DNA of 33,589 nt from Branchiostoma floridae (lineage: Eukaryota; Chordata; Leptocardii; Amphioxiformes; Branchiostomatidae), in contig NC_049984.1 of NCBI RefSeq assembly GCF_000003815.2, positions 24,657,520-24,691,108 of the forward strand, written 5' to 3'. Position numbers and translations under genes: made by a program. The notes under the pieces are model-generated. The model saw nothing but the letters and a program-made list of their open reading frames with translations, had not been told where the DNA came from and did not search any database. Shown piece after piece: positions 1 to 9,084 of the stretch (its first letter is position 1; each line of letters opens with the position of its first letter).

Positions 1-546
1 ATCTGCACGGTGTTGATTCTGTTATTCATGTTGATAGCCCAATATTAAGTATCAATGCTGACATCTACCACACGATTGCGTATGTGGTCATGAAGGGTGA
101 CCTCTATAAAGGCCATGAATTCAACACATGAGAATGACATGAAATGTTATGTCCTTTTCTAAATCTTCTTTTGCTGAATACTGTCAAAAGAAACAACTAC
201 GATGGCCTTTTAAAAAGAAATGCTATAATTTTTTTATAAATGTTTTTATAACAGGCTCGTTTTTTTTCATCAAATGAGATAAAATTTAGCACCAGTTGTA
301 TCTCGTGTTCTATACAAGCTATAGTCATGATTTTGGGGCTCTCTAGTAGCTATCTTTGGAACTGCAGACTTTGAAATAGAATAAATCAGGAAAAGATTAA
401 TAATATTTTATAAAAACGCTCTTTCTCTCCCTATTCATATATCATATTCACTGAGATCCCCTGACGAAATTAGAAAAGTTGACAATCTTTTTCAATGAAA
501 TGTAGAATTTTTATTTCAAATGGATGTCAACATGGTGAATATGTTG

Positions 547-722
547 TACTGTAAATGCAGGAACGTTCAAAATAGTTTCATTTTCGTAGTTTTTACAATG
601 GTATCACGTCGCGAAATACCATTAACATGTATTTTAGAGCACTTTTCTTCTGCAAAAACTGTTTCAGACACTGCGGCAACCTCATTTTCCCTGTTACCGT
701 TAAGTTAAATGCATTTACAGTA
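547..722. mobile_element. Small TIR element (MITE), TA-flanked
   Basis: Ends are tactgtaaatgca and tgcatttacagta, a perfect 13-bp terminal inverted repeat including the TA target dinucleotides. The same ends bound 7333-7997. No coding capacity. Confidence 0.7.
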
Positions 723-895
723 ATTTTCAATAAAACGAATTCGAAAGTTATGTTTTTCTGCTGTTCTAAGTTTTTTTTGTACTGTTTACATTGGCATGGC
801 CAAATATGTTGCAGTTTTCAAATAAAGTTTTACACATTTAAGTTAGGGGTTGTCTTTGTCATGATCTGTGATTTAAAAAAAAAAATTGATATGCG

Positions 896-1159
896 ATTGT
901 ACCGGTAGAGACTCCGATCGCGACCTCTACCGGTAGACACTCCGATCGCGATCTCTACCAGCAAAATCGGCGATTCTACCGGTAGAGATCCCGATCGGAG
1001 TCTCTACTGGTAGAGATCACGATCAGAGTTTCTTTCAACAGAGACTCCGATCTGGGTCCCTACCGGTCGAGATCTCGATCGGAGTCTATATATATATATA
1101 TATATAGACTCCTATCGAGATCTCGACATATATAGACTCCGATCGAGATCTCGACCGGT

Positions 1160-1214
<55 letters not shown>

Positions 1215-1397
1215 CNNNNNNNNNNNNNNNNNNNNNNNNNNNNNNNNNNNNNNNNNNNNNNNNNNNNNNNNNNNNNNNNNNNNNNNNNNNNNNNNNNNNN
1301 NNNNNNNNNNNNNNNATATTATATATATAGTAGTATGCGTGTGTGTTTCTCAGGTTGCGACTGCGATCTGGTAGAATCGGCGATAGAGATCACGAGA
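896..1397. repeat. Palindromic ACCGGT/CGATCG repeat array with (TA)n and gap
   Basis: Degenerate units of roughly 28-30 bp built on the palindrome CTCTACCGGTAGAG alternating with actccgatcg. 1057-1092 and 1129-1164 are a perfect 36-bp inverted repeat. (TA)n tracts at about 1085-1107 and 1165-1210 precede the gap, and the array resumes after it (about 1351-1397). Confidence 0.8.
1216..1315. other. Assembly gap (100 N)
   Basis: Default-size gap within a (TA)n tract flanked by long inverted repeats. Confidence 0.99.
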
Positions 1398-1444
1398 TAT
1401 TTTTATTGCCAGTCTTGTTGGAATTCTTTGCAACGGACGCACGC

Positions 1445-1526
1445 TATATTATAAGGCTCGCCCATCAGGCGTCGCCAAAAAGTGGATAGAAAACTCGAAC
1501 TTCCAACTCACGATTCTACTTCCGGG
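1445..1526 (+). promoter_or_regulatory. Possible GSTO core promoter (TATA-like and ETS-like sites)
   Basis: TATATTATAAGG at 1445-1456 would place a start near 1475-1485, giving a 5' UTR of about 200 bases. ACTTCCGGG at 1518-1526 matches an ETS core. Both are short motifs; no transcript evidence is available. Confidence 0.3.
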
Positions 1527-1604
1527 TTACCAGTGAGCATCACCCGTCCGTAAGGTCGTTCAACTGTGGTAAAACATACCCAGCAATTAATCGTTAACCA
1601 GGTT

Positions 1605-1614
1605 GTGACTCAGC
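1605..1614 (+). promoter_or_regulatory. Antioxidant response element upstream of GSTO
   Basis: GTGACTCAGC matches the antioxidant/Maf recognition consensus RTGACnnnGC exactly; the next base, A, extends it as a half MARE. It lies 63 bp before the GSTO ATG. GST genes are classic targets of CNC-bZIP/small-Maf (Nrf2-type) factors. Function here is inferred from motif and position only. Confidence 0.55.
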
Positions 1615-1677
1615 ATACTTGCCACAGGCAGTTTAACACATCTTACACGCCATCTCTCACCAACAGCTGACCCAATC

Positions 1678-1702
1678 ATGTCCGAAAAGGCCTTCAAAAC
1701 AG
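1678..1702 (+). CDS. GSTO: GSTO exon 1
   Basis: Encodes residues 1-8 (MSEKAFKT) and the first base of codon 9. It ends at a gtcagt donor, phase 1. Too short for ORF finding, but it supplies the only in-frame ATG for the conserved core, and codon 9 is completed as Gly by exon 2. Confidence 0.82.
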
Positions 1703-4700
1703 GTCAGTATTGGTGGTAAAGTCGTGTAGTACTTAGTCAATGTTGATAGGGGGTCAGGGCTCAACCGGAGGATAACGTTACCTGTGCAGTAAGATATATG
1801 CATTTGTGTTGTCAGAACCTTCGGGGCGTCATAGAATGTTTTGTTGCCGACGGTGAACGTTTCGACAGGCCTGTAGACCTAATGGATTGATAAAATCTAA
1901 AAGCATTAGATAAATGCAGTAATTATCATATGCATTTGTGTTGTTAGAAGTCAGAAGGTCTTAGAAATCAGGGTGTTATAGAATATTTTGTCACCGACGG
2001 TGAACATTTCGACAGGCCTGTAGACCTAATGCATTATTTGGTAGATTGTAGAAGGTGTTCAGTTTTGTAAGTTCCATAAACATGTCAGTATAGTACCGAC
2101 ATCGTACCGAATCGTTTGCGTGTTGTTGTTTTTTTGAGGGGGGGGGGGGGGGGGGGCAGACCGTGACCTCTCGGTGACCTCTCACTCACGATCACCTACA
2201 CTGGTACGACAGGTCACGTGGAGGCCTTAAAGTTGTATGGAGGTGACGTGGGGGTAAACTGTTCCCATCAGAAGAGAGTCCGCATGGGGGGTCCCGACAA
2301 CGATTTACCCTGAATTTAAAAAAATCCCCTACGTATTAGCCCCTAAATCAAGAAAAACAATTACGTTGAATTTGGGCCCCCCCCTACAAATTACGTAGCT
2401 AAAAAGGTTGCCCCTACCATTTTTGGGAATTAAAAAAGGCTGCCTGCCCCTTACGGAAAACAGCATGGAAACCCTCTCAGTACATCTGTCTAGTAAGGGG
2501 AGAGAAGGGTGGAGTTAGGGACTCTGTGAGGGGAGGGAGACAGGGAGACAGGGACTGAGAGAGGGGAGAAAGGGAGAAAATGGAGAGAGAGTGAAACGCG
2601 AGTCAGAGAGACAGATCGGATAGATTAAAATACAAAGAGAAACAGACCATACAGATAAAAAGACTGACAGATCAGTCAGAATTATAAAGTCAGAGACAAA
2701 CAAGACAGACTGAAACAGAATTAAAGACAGGCAGATACATAATTAATATAGAGACAAACTAGACAGACAGAGAGACAGAATTATAAAGAGACCTTTCACA
2801 AACGTACACAGGTCACAGTGTTGACAGCCCAATCATTTACCACACGTACTAAGAACACTTTCAAATTAATTATGCAAATTAGGGACTTATTTGCATAATT
2901 AATATCTGCTTAACTTCCGCCTGCCACAAACTACATATGTAACATGTATTTGAGTCCTATATTGGAAAACACTGTAAATATAGATTTTCCTCAGTAAGTA
3001 TGCAAATTAAGTCCAAATTTACATAATTTGCACTTCATGATGTATATCTCTGCTACAGGTACCTGCATACCAAATATCATATAAATCCATCATTCCTATG
3101 TTCCATTATGCTCCTTTGAAGATTTTGACAAAAATGCTTCTGCAGTTCCAGAGCAAGCTGCTAGGGGGCCCAAACATACACCACTTCTTCCTTACATCAA
3201 AAGTTATCTGCCACCAAGAAATCAAGACCATAGCATGTCCAGGTAAAAAGATGCAAAAAATTGAAGTTCTGCTGCAGTACCAAGGTCCAAAATTGACCTT
3301 GACCTTTGTCTTCCAACCCCAACCTACATACCAAATGTCATCATAGTCCATTAAGAGGTTCTCAAGTTATGATGATATTTGTTCCACAAATATCCGGAAA
3401 CACAGACAGACACACTCAAAACTATACCTCCATTTTTCATGGAGGTAAAAAGACTTGAAATATTCCATGGCGGCATGATTTTGATTTTTAATTTGTTGAC
3501 AGGTTCCGCTGCCCCTGACCCCCCAGCACCGGGTGTCCTCCGTCTGATCAGTATGCGGTTCTGTCCGTACGCACACAGGACCATTCTCGCTCTCACAGCC
3601 AAGGGAATCGAGTAAGTCCCTGGTTTCATGAAGATACACGTAGGCGAGCTCCATATAAAGGACCATATATATAAGTAGTTTCCTGGGTAGTCTAATGTTC
3701 AGAAAAATATATATCTGTAGAGGACCTATTCAATATCGAATAGTGTGTTACACCGAAGGGAGGTTATAACGGCTATATAGATACAGGTACAGATATCTTG
3801 CCGTTTGAGACCGCATCGATAAGAAGCGACACCTATGCTGCAGTGCAATATGAACTAGTCAGAATAGCCCAGAAAAAGCTGACAAACGGTCACCGAAACG
3901 TCGGTGGACAAATGAACCTATTCAAGTTTTGTTAGTGTACTCATGGGGACCCCCCCCCCAAAAAAAAAAATACTTAAGTTCATTTTTCCCATGCAGGTAC
4001 GAGACCGTCAACGTTTGTACGGTCAACAAGCCCGAGTGGTTCTTCTCCATCAACCCCCTGGCCAAGGTGCCCACCCTGCAGCATGACGGCAAAGTCGTGT
4101 ACGAGTCCCTGGTGTGTAACGAGTACGTGGACCGGGTCTTCCCGGGCAGGAAGCTGTTACCGGAGGAGCCTCTGGAGAAGGCTCGGATCGGGATGCTGCA
4201 GGCCATCTGGGACGCTAAGGTCAGTTTTCAAAAGTGTGAATACAGACAGACAAAACAAGACCTCCTCGTAAAATTAGTAGCTTCTCCCATTGACCCAGTG
4301 ACCTCGAATGTCCGCAGGCCATCTGGGACGCTAAGGTCGGTGTCCAAAGCATTTCAACAGTGAGATTACAGACTGACCAAAAACAATATCTCTCCGTGAA
4401 TTAGTAGCCTCTCCCATTGAACCAGTGACCTCGAATGTCTGCAGGCCATCTGGGACGCTAAGGTCAGTGTCCAAAAGCATCTCAACAGTGAGAATACAGA
4501 CAGACCAAAAACAATATCTCCCCGTGAATTAGTAGCCTCTCCCATTGAACCAGTGACCTCGAATGTCTGCAGGCCATCTGGAACCCAAAGGCTTTTAAGT
4601 CCCCCAAACAGTCTTAACTACAAATAGAACAAAGTTACCCCCCCCCCCCCTGGATTAGTAGCCTGGTCCATTGACCCCGTGACCTGGATGCCTGTCATGC

Positions 4701-6209
4701 ATGATATACAATTACTTCAAACACCTCTGAACTCTACTTCCTGCCAATCATTCAGCTGAGTCGAATTACAAAAACCGTGTCCCAAGGACGCAACATCAGA
4801 GCCGGGAATGTAAGAACTCGACTCTCTCGAACTGGTGCCCACAAGCCTGGTCTATCTGTCGTTCGACGTCACGAAGTTTTGAGAGGACAATTTCAAACGT
4901 AAATCACGCCATGAGTCCTCAAGTAGATACACGACACAATTCAACATGCTATCCGATTAATTTCTGATGGATATGAATTATGTAATACATATTTGTAATG
5001 GAAAAAGAAACATGTATGGTTGTCTTCTTTAAATGAATGTTAATAAATCTATAGATCTTTGTAATAATCTGTGTTATACTCAATTGTGAAGATTTACTAA
5101 TATCCTAAAAGTAATGATTATGGCGATTGTTTTTATCTTCGATACAGATTTCCCCGAACTTCTACAAGATCGCTGACAAAGATCAGGAAGGACGCGAGGA
5201 CATCATAAAGGTCTTCAAAGAAGGGATGTCCTATCTTGAGAAGGAAGTCACATCTAAGACTTTCTTCGGAGGCGAGGAGCCCGGATTCCTTGACTACAGT
5301 CTGTGGCCGTGGTTCGAGCGGTTACCTGTACTGGAGGTAATTATATGGCCACTTAGTACAATACTTATACCTTTATTGCAACACAAAGGTATACACTGAT
5401 CGTAACGTAAAATCGCGAGAGCTATCTTATTAACAAATGATATTGCGGATACGTGGCGTCAGCAGGTAGGGTTCAAGCTTTCCCATTTTAGTCCGAATTT
5501 GTTCAGATTGGCGTAAGGAGAGATGTAAGTTGCATTGTCCTGCGAATGGATAACGTTACAGCAGAAATTTGGGGTCAAAGGTGAGGTTTCTTTCATACAG
5601 CGAACTTTTCTCGGAGTTTTAGCAAAATTAGCCCCCTGTTTTCTTTGAATTTTTAAGAAGTATACCCATGTGACTTCTGTTTGAGAAGAATTCTAAGGTA
5701 TTGAACTATGGGTTAGTTCTTTTATGAATCTTTGTTTCAGTGTATTTTAACATGCTTTCCTAAGTGCATCCCCAGAGGTGCTATCTCACTGCGCTTGGGG
5801 CACCGATGCGGCACTGCGAGGTTCGAAAGATTACTCTACGAATTTCAGAGATAAAGAACGATTTTTTTACGTTTAAATGTGCATTTTGTTGTCTCCTAAG
5901 TCATACTTTTACGTATTACGCAATATCTAAATTATAAAATAACACAACAGTGCCGCATTGAACGAACCCCATAGTACCGCACCAGTGCCACAAGTGCAGT
6001 GTGATACCACCATAACTTTTATGTCAACCCAGGTGGCGAGCGGCTTCAAGCTGGAGGAAGCTGAGTTCCCAAAGCTCTTCGCCTGGCAGGCTGCAATGCG
6101 CGACCGTCCCGAGGTGAAGATGCACGCCAAAGATACGCCGACACATCTCCAGTATCTCATGAGCCGCAAGCAAGGCAACCCTGACCCTGATGCTGGACTT
6201 CAGGCCTAA
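1678..6209 (+). CDS. GSTO: Omega-class glutathione S-transferase, complete five-exon gene
   Basis: Exons 1678-1702, 3503-3611, 3997-4219, 5148-5336 and 6033-6209 all have GT-AG borders and join in frame to 240 codons plus TAA, close to the 241 of human GSTO1. Cytosolic family enzyme: thioltransferase and dehydroascorbate/methylarsonate reductase (known of the family). The thioredoxin-like N-terminal domain is residues 20-95, with RFCPYAHRT carrying the omega catalytic cysteine at residue 29. Expected glutathione contacts are Lys56 in NKPEWFF, Val69 before the cis-Pro of KVPTL, and Glu81-Ser82. The helical C-terminal domain (about 105-240) contains [12 protein letters not shown] and the family signature WPWFERL. 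The short proline-containing N-terminal extension before VLRLISM is typical of omega GSTs. The start is the first ATG in frame with the conserved core. No break was seen. Not resolved between GSTO1 and GSTO2; a pre-split orthologue is likely. Confidence 0.93.
1796..2040. repeat. Imperfect direct duplication in GSTO intron 1
   Basis: Two similar segments, about 1798-1885 and 1930-2035, share tgcatttgtgttgt, a gacggtgaac motif and cgacaggcctgtagacctaa. Spacing is 132 bp at one end and 147 bp at the other because of small indels. Confidence 0.7.
2131..2153. repeat. Poly-G tract
   Basis: A run of about 18 G in GSTO intron 1. Potentially quadruplex-forming and prone to length error. Confidence 0.8.
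2500..2790. repeat. Purine-rich degenerate GACAGA low-complexity tract
   Basis: GSTO intron 1 segment made of gaga, gacaga and gagacag words with no ORF evidence. Confidence 0.7.
2860..3450 (+). mobile_element. Non-coding dispersed repeat with terminal hairpin (copy 1)
   Basis: Contains an inverted pair attatgcaaatt/atttgcataat, a ctgcag...gggggccc body, a ctcaagttatgatg motif, acagacagaca and a terminal hairpin acctccattttt catggaggt. The same order recurs at 7060-8118, 17690-18863 and 20442-20900. Lies in GSTO intron 1. Left boundary uncertain. Confidence 0.6.
3503..3611 (+). CDS. GSTO: GSTO exon 2 (catalytic cysteine)
   Basis: Follows a ttgttgacag acceptor and ends at a gtaagt donor, phase 2. 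It encodes residues 9-44 and two bases of Glu45, including the first beta strand and RFCPYAHRT with catalytic Cys29. Confidence 0.93.
3997..4219 (+). CDS. GSTO: GSTO exon 3 (glutathione-binding)
   Basis: Starts after an atgcag acceptor and ends phase 0 before gtcagt. It encodes the last base of Glu45 and residues 46-119: NKPEWFF, KVPTL, VYES and [11 protein letters not shown], then helix start [15 protein letters not shown]. The last 18 bases (AIWDAK) are tandemly re-copied in the following intron. Confidence 0.93.
4317..4590 (+). repeat. Tandem copies of the GSTO exon 3 end in intron 3
   Basis: The 18 bases for AIWDAK (4202-4219) recur at 4318-4335, 4445-4462 and, decayed, 4573-4590, at spacings of 116, 127 and 128 bp. 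The first two copies are preceded by AG (gcag) and followed by GTCGGT or GTCAGT, so each looks like an in-frame 18-base microexon. The third has lost its donor. Unit remainders (attagtagcc...gtgacctcgaatg) also resemble 4645-4690 and a distant copy at 28970-29040, so a dispersed repeat forms part of the unit. Confidence 0.75.
5148..5336 (+). CDS. GSTO: GSTO exon 4 (C-terminal helical domain)
   Basis: Starts after a cgatacag acceptor and ends before gtaatt, phase 0 at both ends (63 codons, residues 120-182). Contains [22 protein letters not shown], which aligns with the C-terminal domain of omega GSTs. Confidence 0.93.
6033..6209 (+). CDS. GSTO: GSTO exon 5 and stop
   Basis: Begins after a caacccag acceptor and encodes residues 183-240, then TAA at 6207-6209. 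The [17 protein letters not shown] stretch matches the conserved C-terminal helix of omega GSTs. The remaining tail is polar and variable, as expected. Confidence 0.92.
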   Translation: MASGFKLEEAEFPKLFAWQAAMRDRPEVKMHAKDTPTHLQYLMSRKQGNPDPDAGLQA

Positions 6210-6420
6210 ACCACTGTTCTTAAGCTTCGGTCACAATACACCTTATTCCAGATACGGCGGCCAATTTTTAAAATTTTTTGAGGTCATTCGGGGTCATGCA
6301 AAAATGGAGGCTGGAGATGTGTCTCTGAGTGAAAGCATGTATTTAACTTTAAACCACTGAAGATGGTGAACCTGTATTGTCAAGGACATGTCGTCGTGTC
6401 CCGAGTTAATTTCAATTCGA

Positions 6421-6495
6421 ATTAAAAAAAATCTGGGACCCGGTCAATCCCAAATATAGCCTGATTGGTACGGTGTCACGCCCGAGAGTAATAAA
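6421..6495 (+). promoter_or_regulatory. Candidate GSTO polyadenylation signals
   Basis: ATTAAA at 6421-6426 and AATAAA at 6490-6495 lie 212 and 281 bases after the GSTO stop codon, a usual 3' UTR length. Either could be used. Confidence 0.4.
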
Positions 6496-7055
6496 AACGG
6501 CCCAAGAACTACCCGGCAGGGCCTCCTTTTTCTAATTGTGACCGAAGCATTAGTCAAACGAGCTTTTATATCATTATCAAGGCCATTTGAGGTCCGTTTT
6601 AACCTTTTTTCATACACAATCTTACGCATAATTGGCACCTCATACGCATATACATTCCTTTGTGCAGGCGTGCTGGGCAGTACCGACGCAAAGCGACTGC
6701 TTATCGAACCAAAAAAATAATAATTTTGGCCGCAAACTTTACCTGAGACAACAAAAAATGTCAATATGAAACTCATATGTATTTGTGTACACGCACAAAA
6801 TATGAAGGCCGACACTTAACACCTCCATTCCACTATAGGCTGGTGATCTTGTTGCGATCGCGCCATGACCAAACGATTTGATACATGCAGTGCTCAACGA
6901 ATTTCATCAATAAAAAAGAACGAATCTATGTACGCTTTCTGTCTTGTCTTGTCATTTTATATTTTCATTCCGTGTCATATCATCATTACCGAGTCAATGG
7001 TTACACAAGGCCAATATAGGTTGAACCTTCAGATGGCCATCTTTCTCACGGCCAC
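6496..7055. other. Intergenic stretch without recognisable gene
   Basis: AT-rich sequence between the GSTO 3' end and a dispersed repeat. Short open frames only, with no family resemblance I can see. Confidence 0.5.
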
Positions 7056-7059
7056 AAAA

Positions 7060-8118
7060 TTGGACTTATTGTTACAAATCAACGGAAATTTCACTGCAGT
7101 ACCTAAGGAAGCCGTTAGGGGGCCATTTATTAAACTTGACCATTTGCCGTCACACTCCCACCAAAGATCTAAAAAATCACGACCATAGCATGTTCAGAGC
7201 TCGGCTCGAGATCTCAAATACGCAAGTTCCGCTGCAGTGCCATAACAACACGCTAGGGAGCCCAAAATCTAATCGTTTCAAGGTCACATCAAGACCTACC
7301 CACGTACCAAATATCAAGAAAATCGATATAGGTACTGTAAATGCAGAAATATTCGCGGTGGATTAATATTCGCGGTTTTCGCGGCGGCCGCTTCACCGCG
7401 AAATTAAATCCACCGTGAATATTTCGTCTGCTGGCGCCGCCTAAGGTGCCCCTTTTCCGCTCCATGTACATACTACTACTGTCTTTGTCACTGTATAATG
7501 AAATGTTTGACATACTTACTACGGTGAAGTCTTGACTGAAGACACACATGTAATTTTTTCATACGACCAACTGTATTACAGTACTGTACAGTATGTTCAC
7601 CATGACACAAAGGTCGTACTACTGTATACTATTATGTCATCATCATCATCATCATCACGAATCCTCGACGACGGGGAAAGAGCCATGATACTATTATGTA
7701 TTGAGAGGGTAGATACGATTAGATCAGTAACAGTGGCTCACGCAAGAACAAGTCAAAAGCATGGAAAGTGTTCTATCCGTCTGTATAGGACCCTTACCGG
7801 GTAACCAGCAAGTGTTTTCCGACTGGCGGTTTGTAGAGGCGCCGGGTTTTACACGGCAGTTCGTGACTACAGTGCAGTGCTGAAAATGCATTGAATTTCG
7901 CGGGATGGCGCTACCGCGAAATTAAATCCACCGCGAAATGTCCATTTTGCCGCTACCGCGAAATTAAATCCCCGCGAAATTAAATGCATTTACAGTATTC
8001 TGGAGTTATGCTGGTCAATTATAAACACACAAACACGCACGCACACACACACACACACACACACACATACCACGCACAAACGCTACCGAATTAAACATAA
8101 CCTTCCATAGCGAAGGTA
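7060..8118 (+). mobile_element. Dispersed repeat with terminal hairpin (copy 2), split by a MITE
   Basis: Left part 7060-7332 shows ctgcagtacc, gttagggggcc and taccaaatatcaag. The right part 7998-8118 resumes with ctggagttatgctgg, a CA-rich tract (8041-8067) and the terminal hairpin aaccttccatagcgaaggtaa. The 665-bp element between the parts interrupts the family consensus. Confidence 0.6.
7333..7997. mobile_element. TIR element of the tactgtaaatgca family, nested
   Basis: Starts tactgtaaatgca and ends tgcatttacagta (TA flanks), the same termini as 547-722. Subterminal regions are rich in ttcgcggtggatt/accgcgaaattaaatcc inverted words, including a local hairpin at 7351-7425. A (TCA)n tract is at 7637-7657. 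No transposase seen. Confidence 0.7.
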
Positions 8119-8168
8119 AGAACAACCGGAGCCAAACCTCTGCTTGAAAAGTAGCTTCTTTGTCGGTT

Positions 8169-8906
8169 GCTGATTTTCTGAATTTTAAATTTCAAATCCG
8201 ACCAATTATGTGCCTAGTTTCCATCACGTGTGAGCCACACCCAGGGCTCGTCGTTTTATCGTCCTACTCATTTTTAGAGTGACTTACTACTTTGTAGGTT
8301 TTTTTGATTTTTTGTACGTTGCTGATCTTATCGAGACATTAAAAAAGGCCGTATTAGTGACTGTTACAAAATAAACGTTCGCTGATTTTCTGAATTTGAA
8401 ATTTTGAATCTGACCAATTACGTGCCTAGTTTCGATCACGTGGGAGCTATGTATACACCCAGCCTGAGGTGTCGGTTTCTCGTCTGTTTCATTTCCGATT
8501 AGCCTAGCCACACCCAGAGCTAGCGCTCGTCGTTTCATCGCCCGTCTCATTTTTACAGTGGCTTATTGTCGGTTTCTCTGATTTCTTGTAGCTTACTGAT
8601 CTCATCGAGGCATAAAAAAAGCCCTATTACAAAATGAACGTTCGCTGATTTTCTGAATTTGAAATTTGAAATCCGACCAATTACGTGCCTAGTTTCGATC
8701 ACGTGGGAGCTATGTTTACACCAAGCCTGAGGTGCCGGTTTCTCATCCCTTTCATTTTTTATTAGTCTAGCCGCACCCAGAGCTAGCGCTCGTCGTTTCA
8801 TCGCCCGTCTCATTTTTACAGTGGCTTATATTTATTCCTTGTCGGTTTCTCTGATTTCTTGTAGCTTACTGATCTCATCGAGACATAAAAAAGGCCTTGT
8901 TACAAG
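8169..8906 (+). promoter_or_regulatory. Triplicated promoter-proximal block of claudin-like gene A
   Basis: Three tandem copies start at 8169, 8381 and 8644 with gctgattttctgaattt; the last two are 263 bp each. Each carries a CCAAT box, a tACGTGCC/tATGTGCC motif and a CACGTG E-box (8225-8230, 8437-8442, 8700-8705), and each ends in an A-rich box (cattaaaaaa or cataaaaaa) before ttaca(a/g)a. The last copy abuts the gene A ATG. The same block stands once before gene B (16739-16914). The A-rich box is only 23 bp before the ATG, too close for a TATA box serving that ATG. bHLH-type and NF-Y binding are inferred from motifs. Confidence 0.7.
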
Positions 8907-9084
8907 ATGAACCTTCTTCTTGCCGGTGGTATTGGGAGCTCTGTTCTCGGGACGGTGTTGTACGTGGTGGGGATAGCGACCCCCGCATGGCTGTCGGCTG
9001 AACAACAAGGGAAGAAGCTAGAGATGGGACTGTGGGAAATCTGCGGGGTATCTTCGGGGGTATGGGCTTGCATATCTTACCCAG
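8907..9084 (+). CDS. Claudin-like A exon 1
   Basis: Encodes residues 1-59 plus one base, ending at ccag/gtaagt. It carries TM1 and the W...GLW...C...C signature of the first extracellular loop. The first base of codon 60 (G) joins AT of exon 2 to make Asp. Confidence 0.9.

Noticed and set aside
3929-4363. 144-codon plus-strand open frame starting inside a poly-C/poly-A tract
   Set aside because: It is GSTO exon 3 with intron read-through at both ends. Splice borders and homology set the exon at 3997-4219.
5810-5870. Sequence tttcagagataaagaacga resembling histone 3'-end processing elements
   Set aside because: There is no conserved histone stem-loop upstream and no histone gene. The segment is a dispersed repeat also present inverted at 26111-26215.
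8287-8813. Two similar minus-strand open frames (MRRAMKRRALALG...)
   Set aside because: They are the reverse strand of the tandemly repeated promoter block; the similarity comes from DNA duplication and no family is recognisable.
8884-8893. cataaaaaag as a TATA box for claudin-like A
   Set aside because: It lies 23 bp before the ATG, so a start about 30 bp downstream would fall at or past the start codon. Kept only as an A-rich conserved box.
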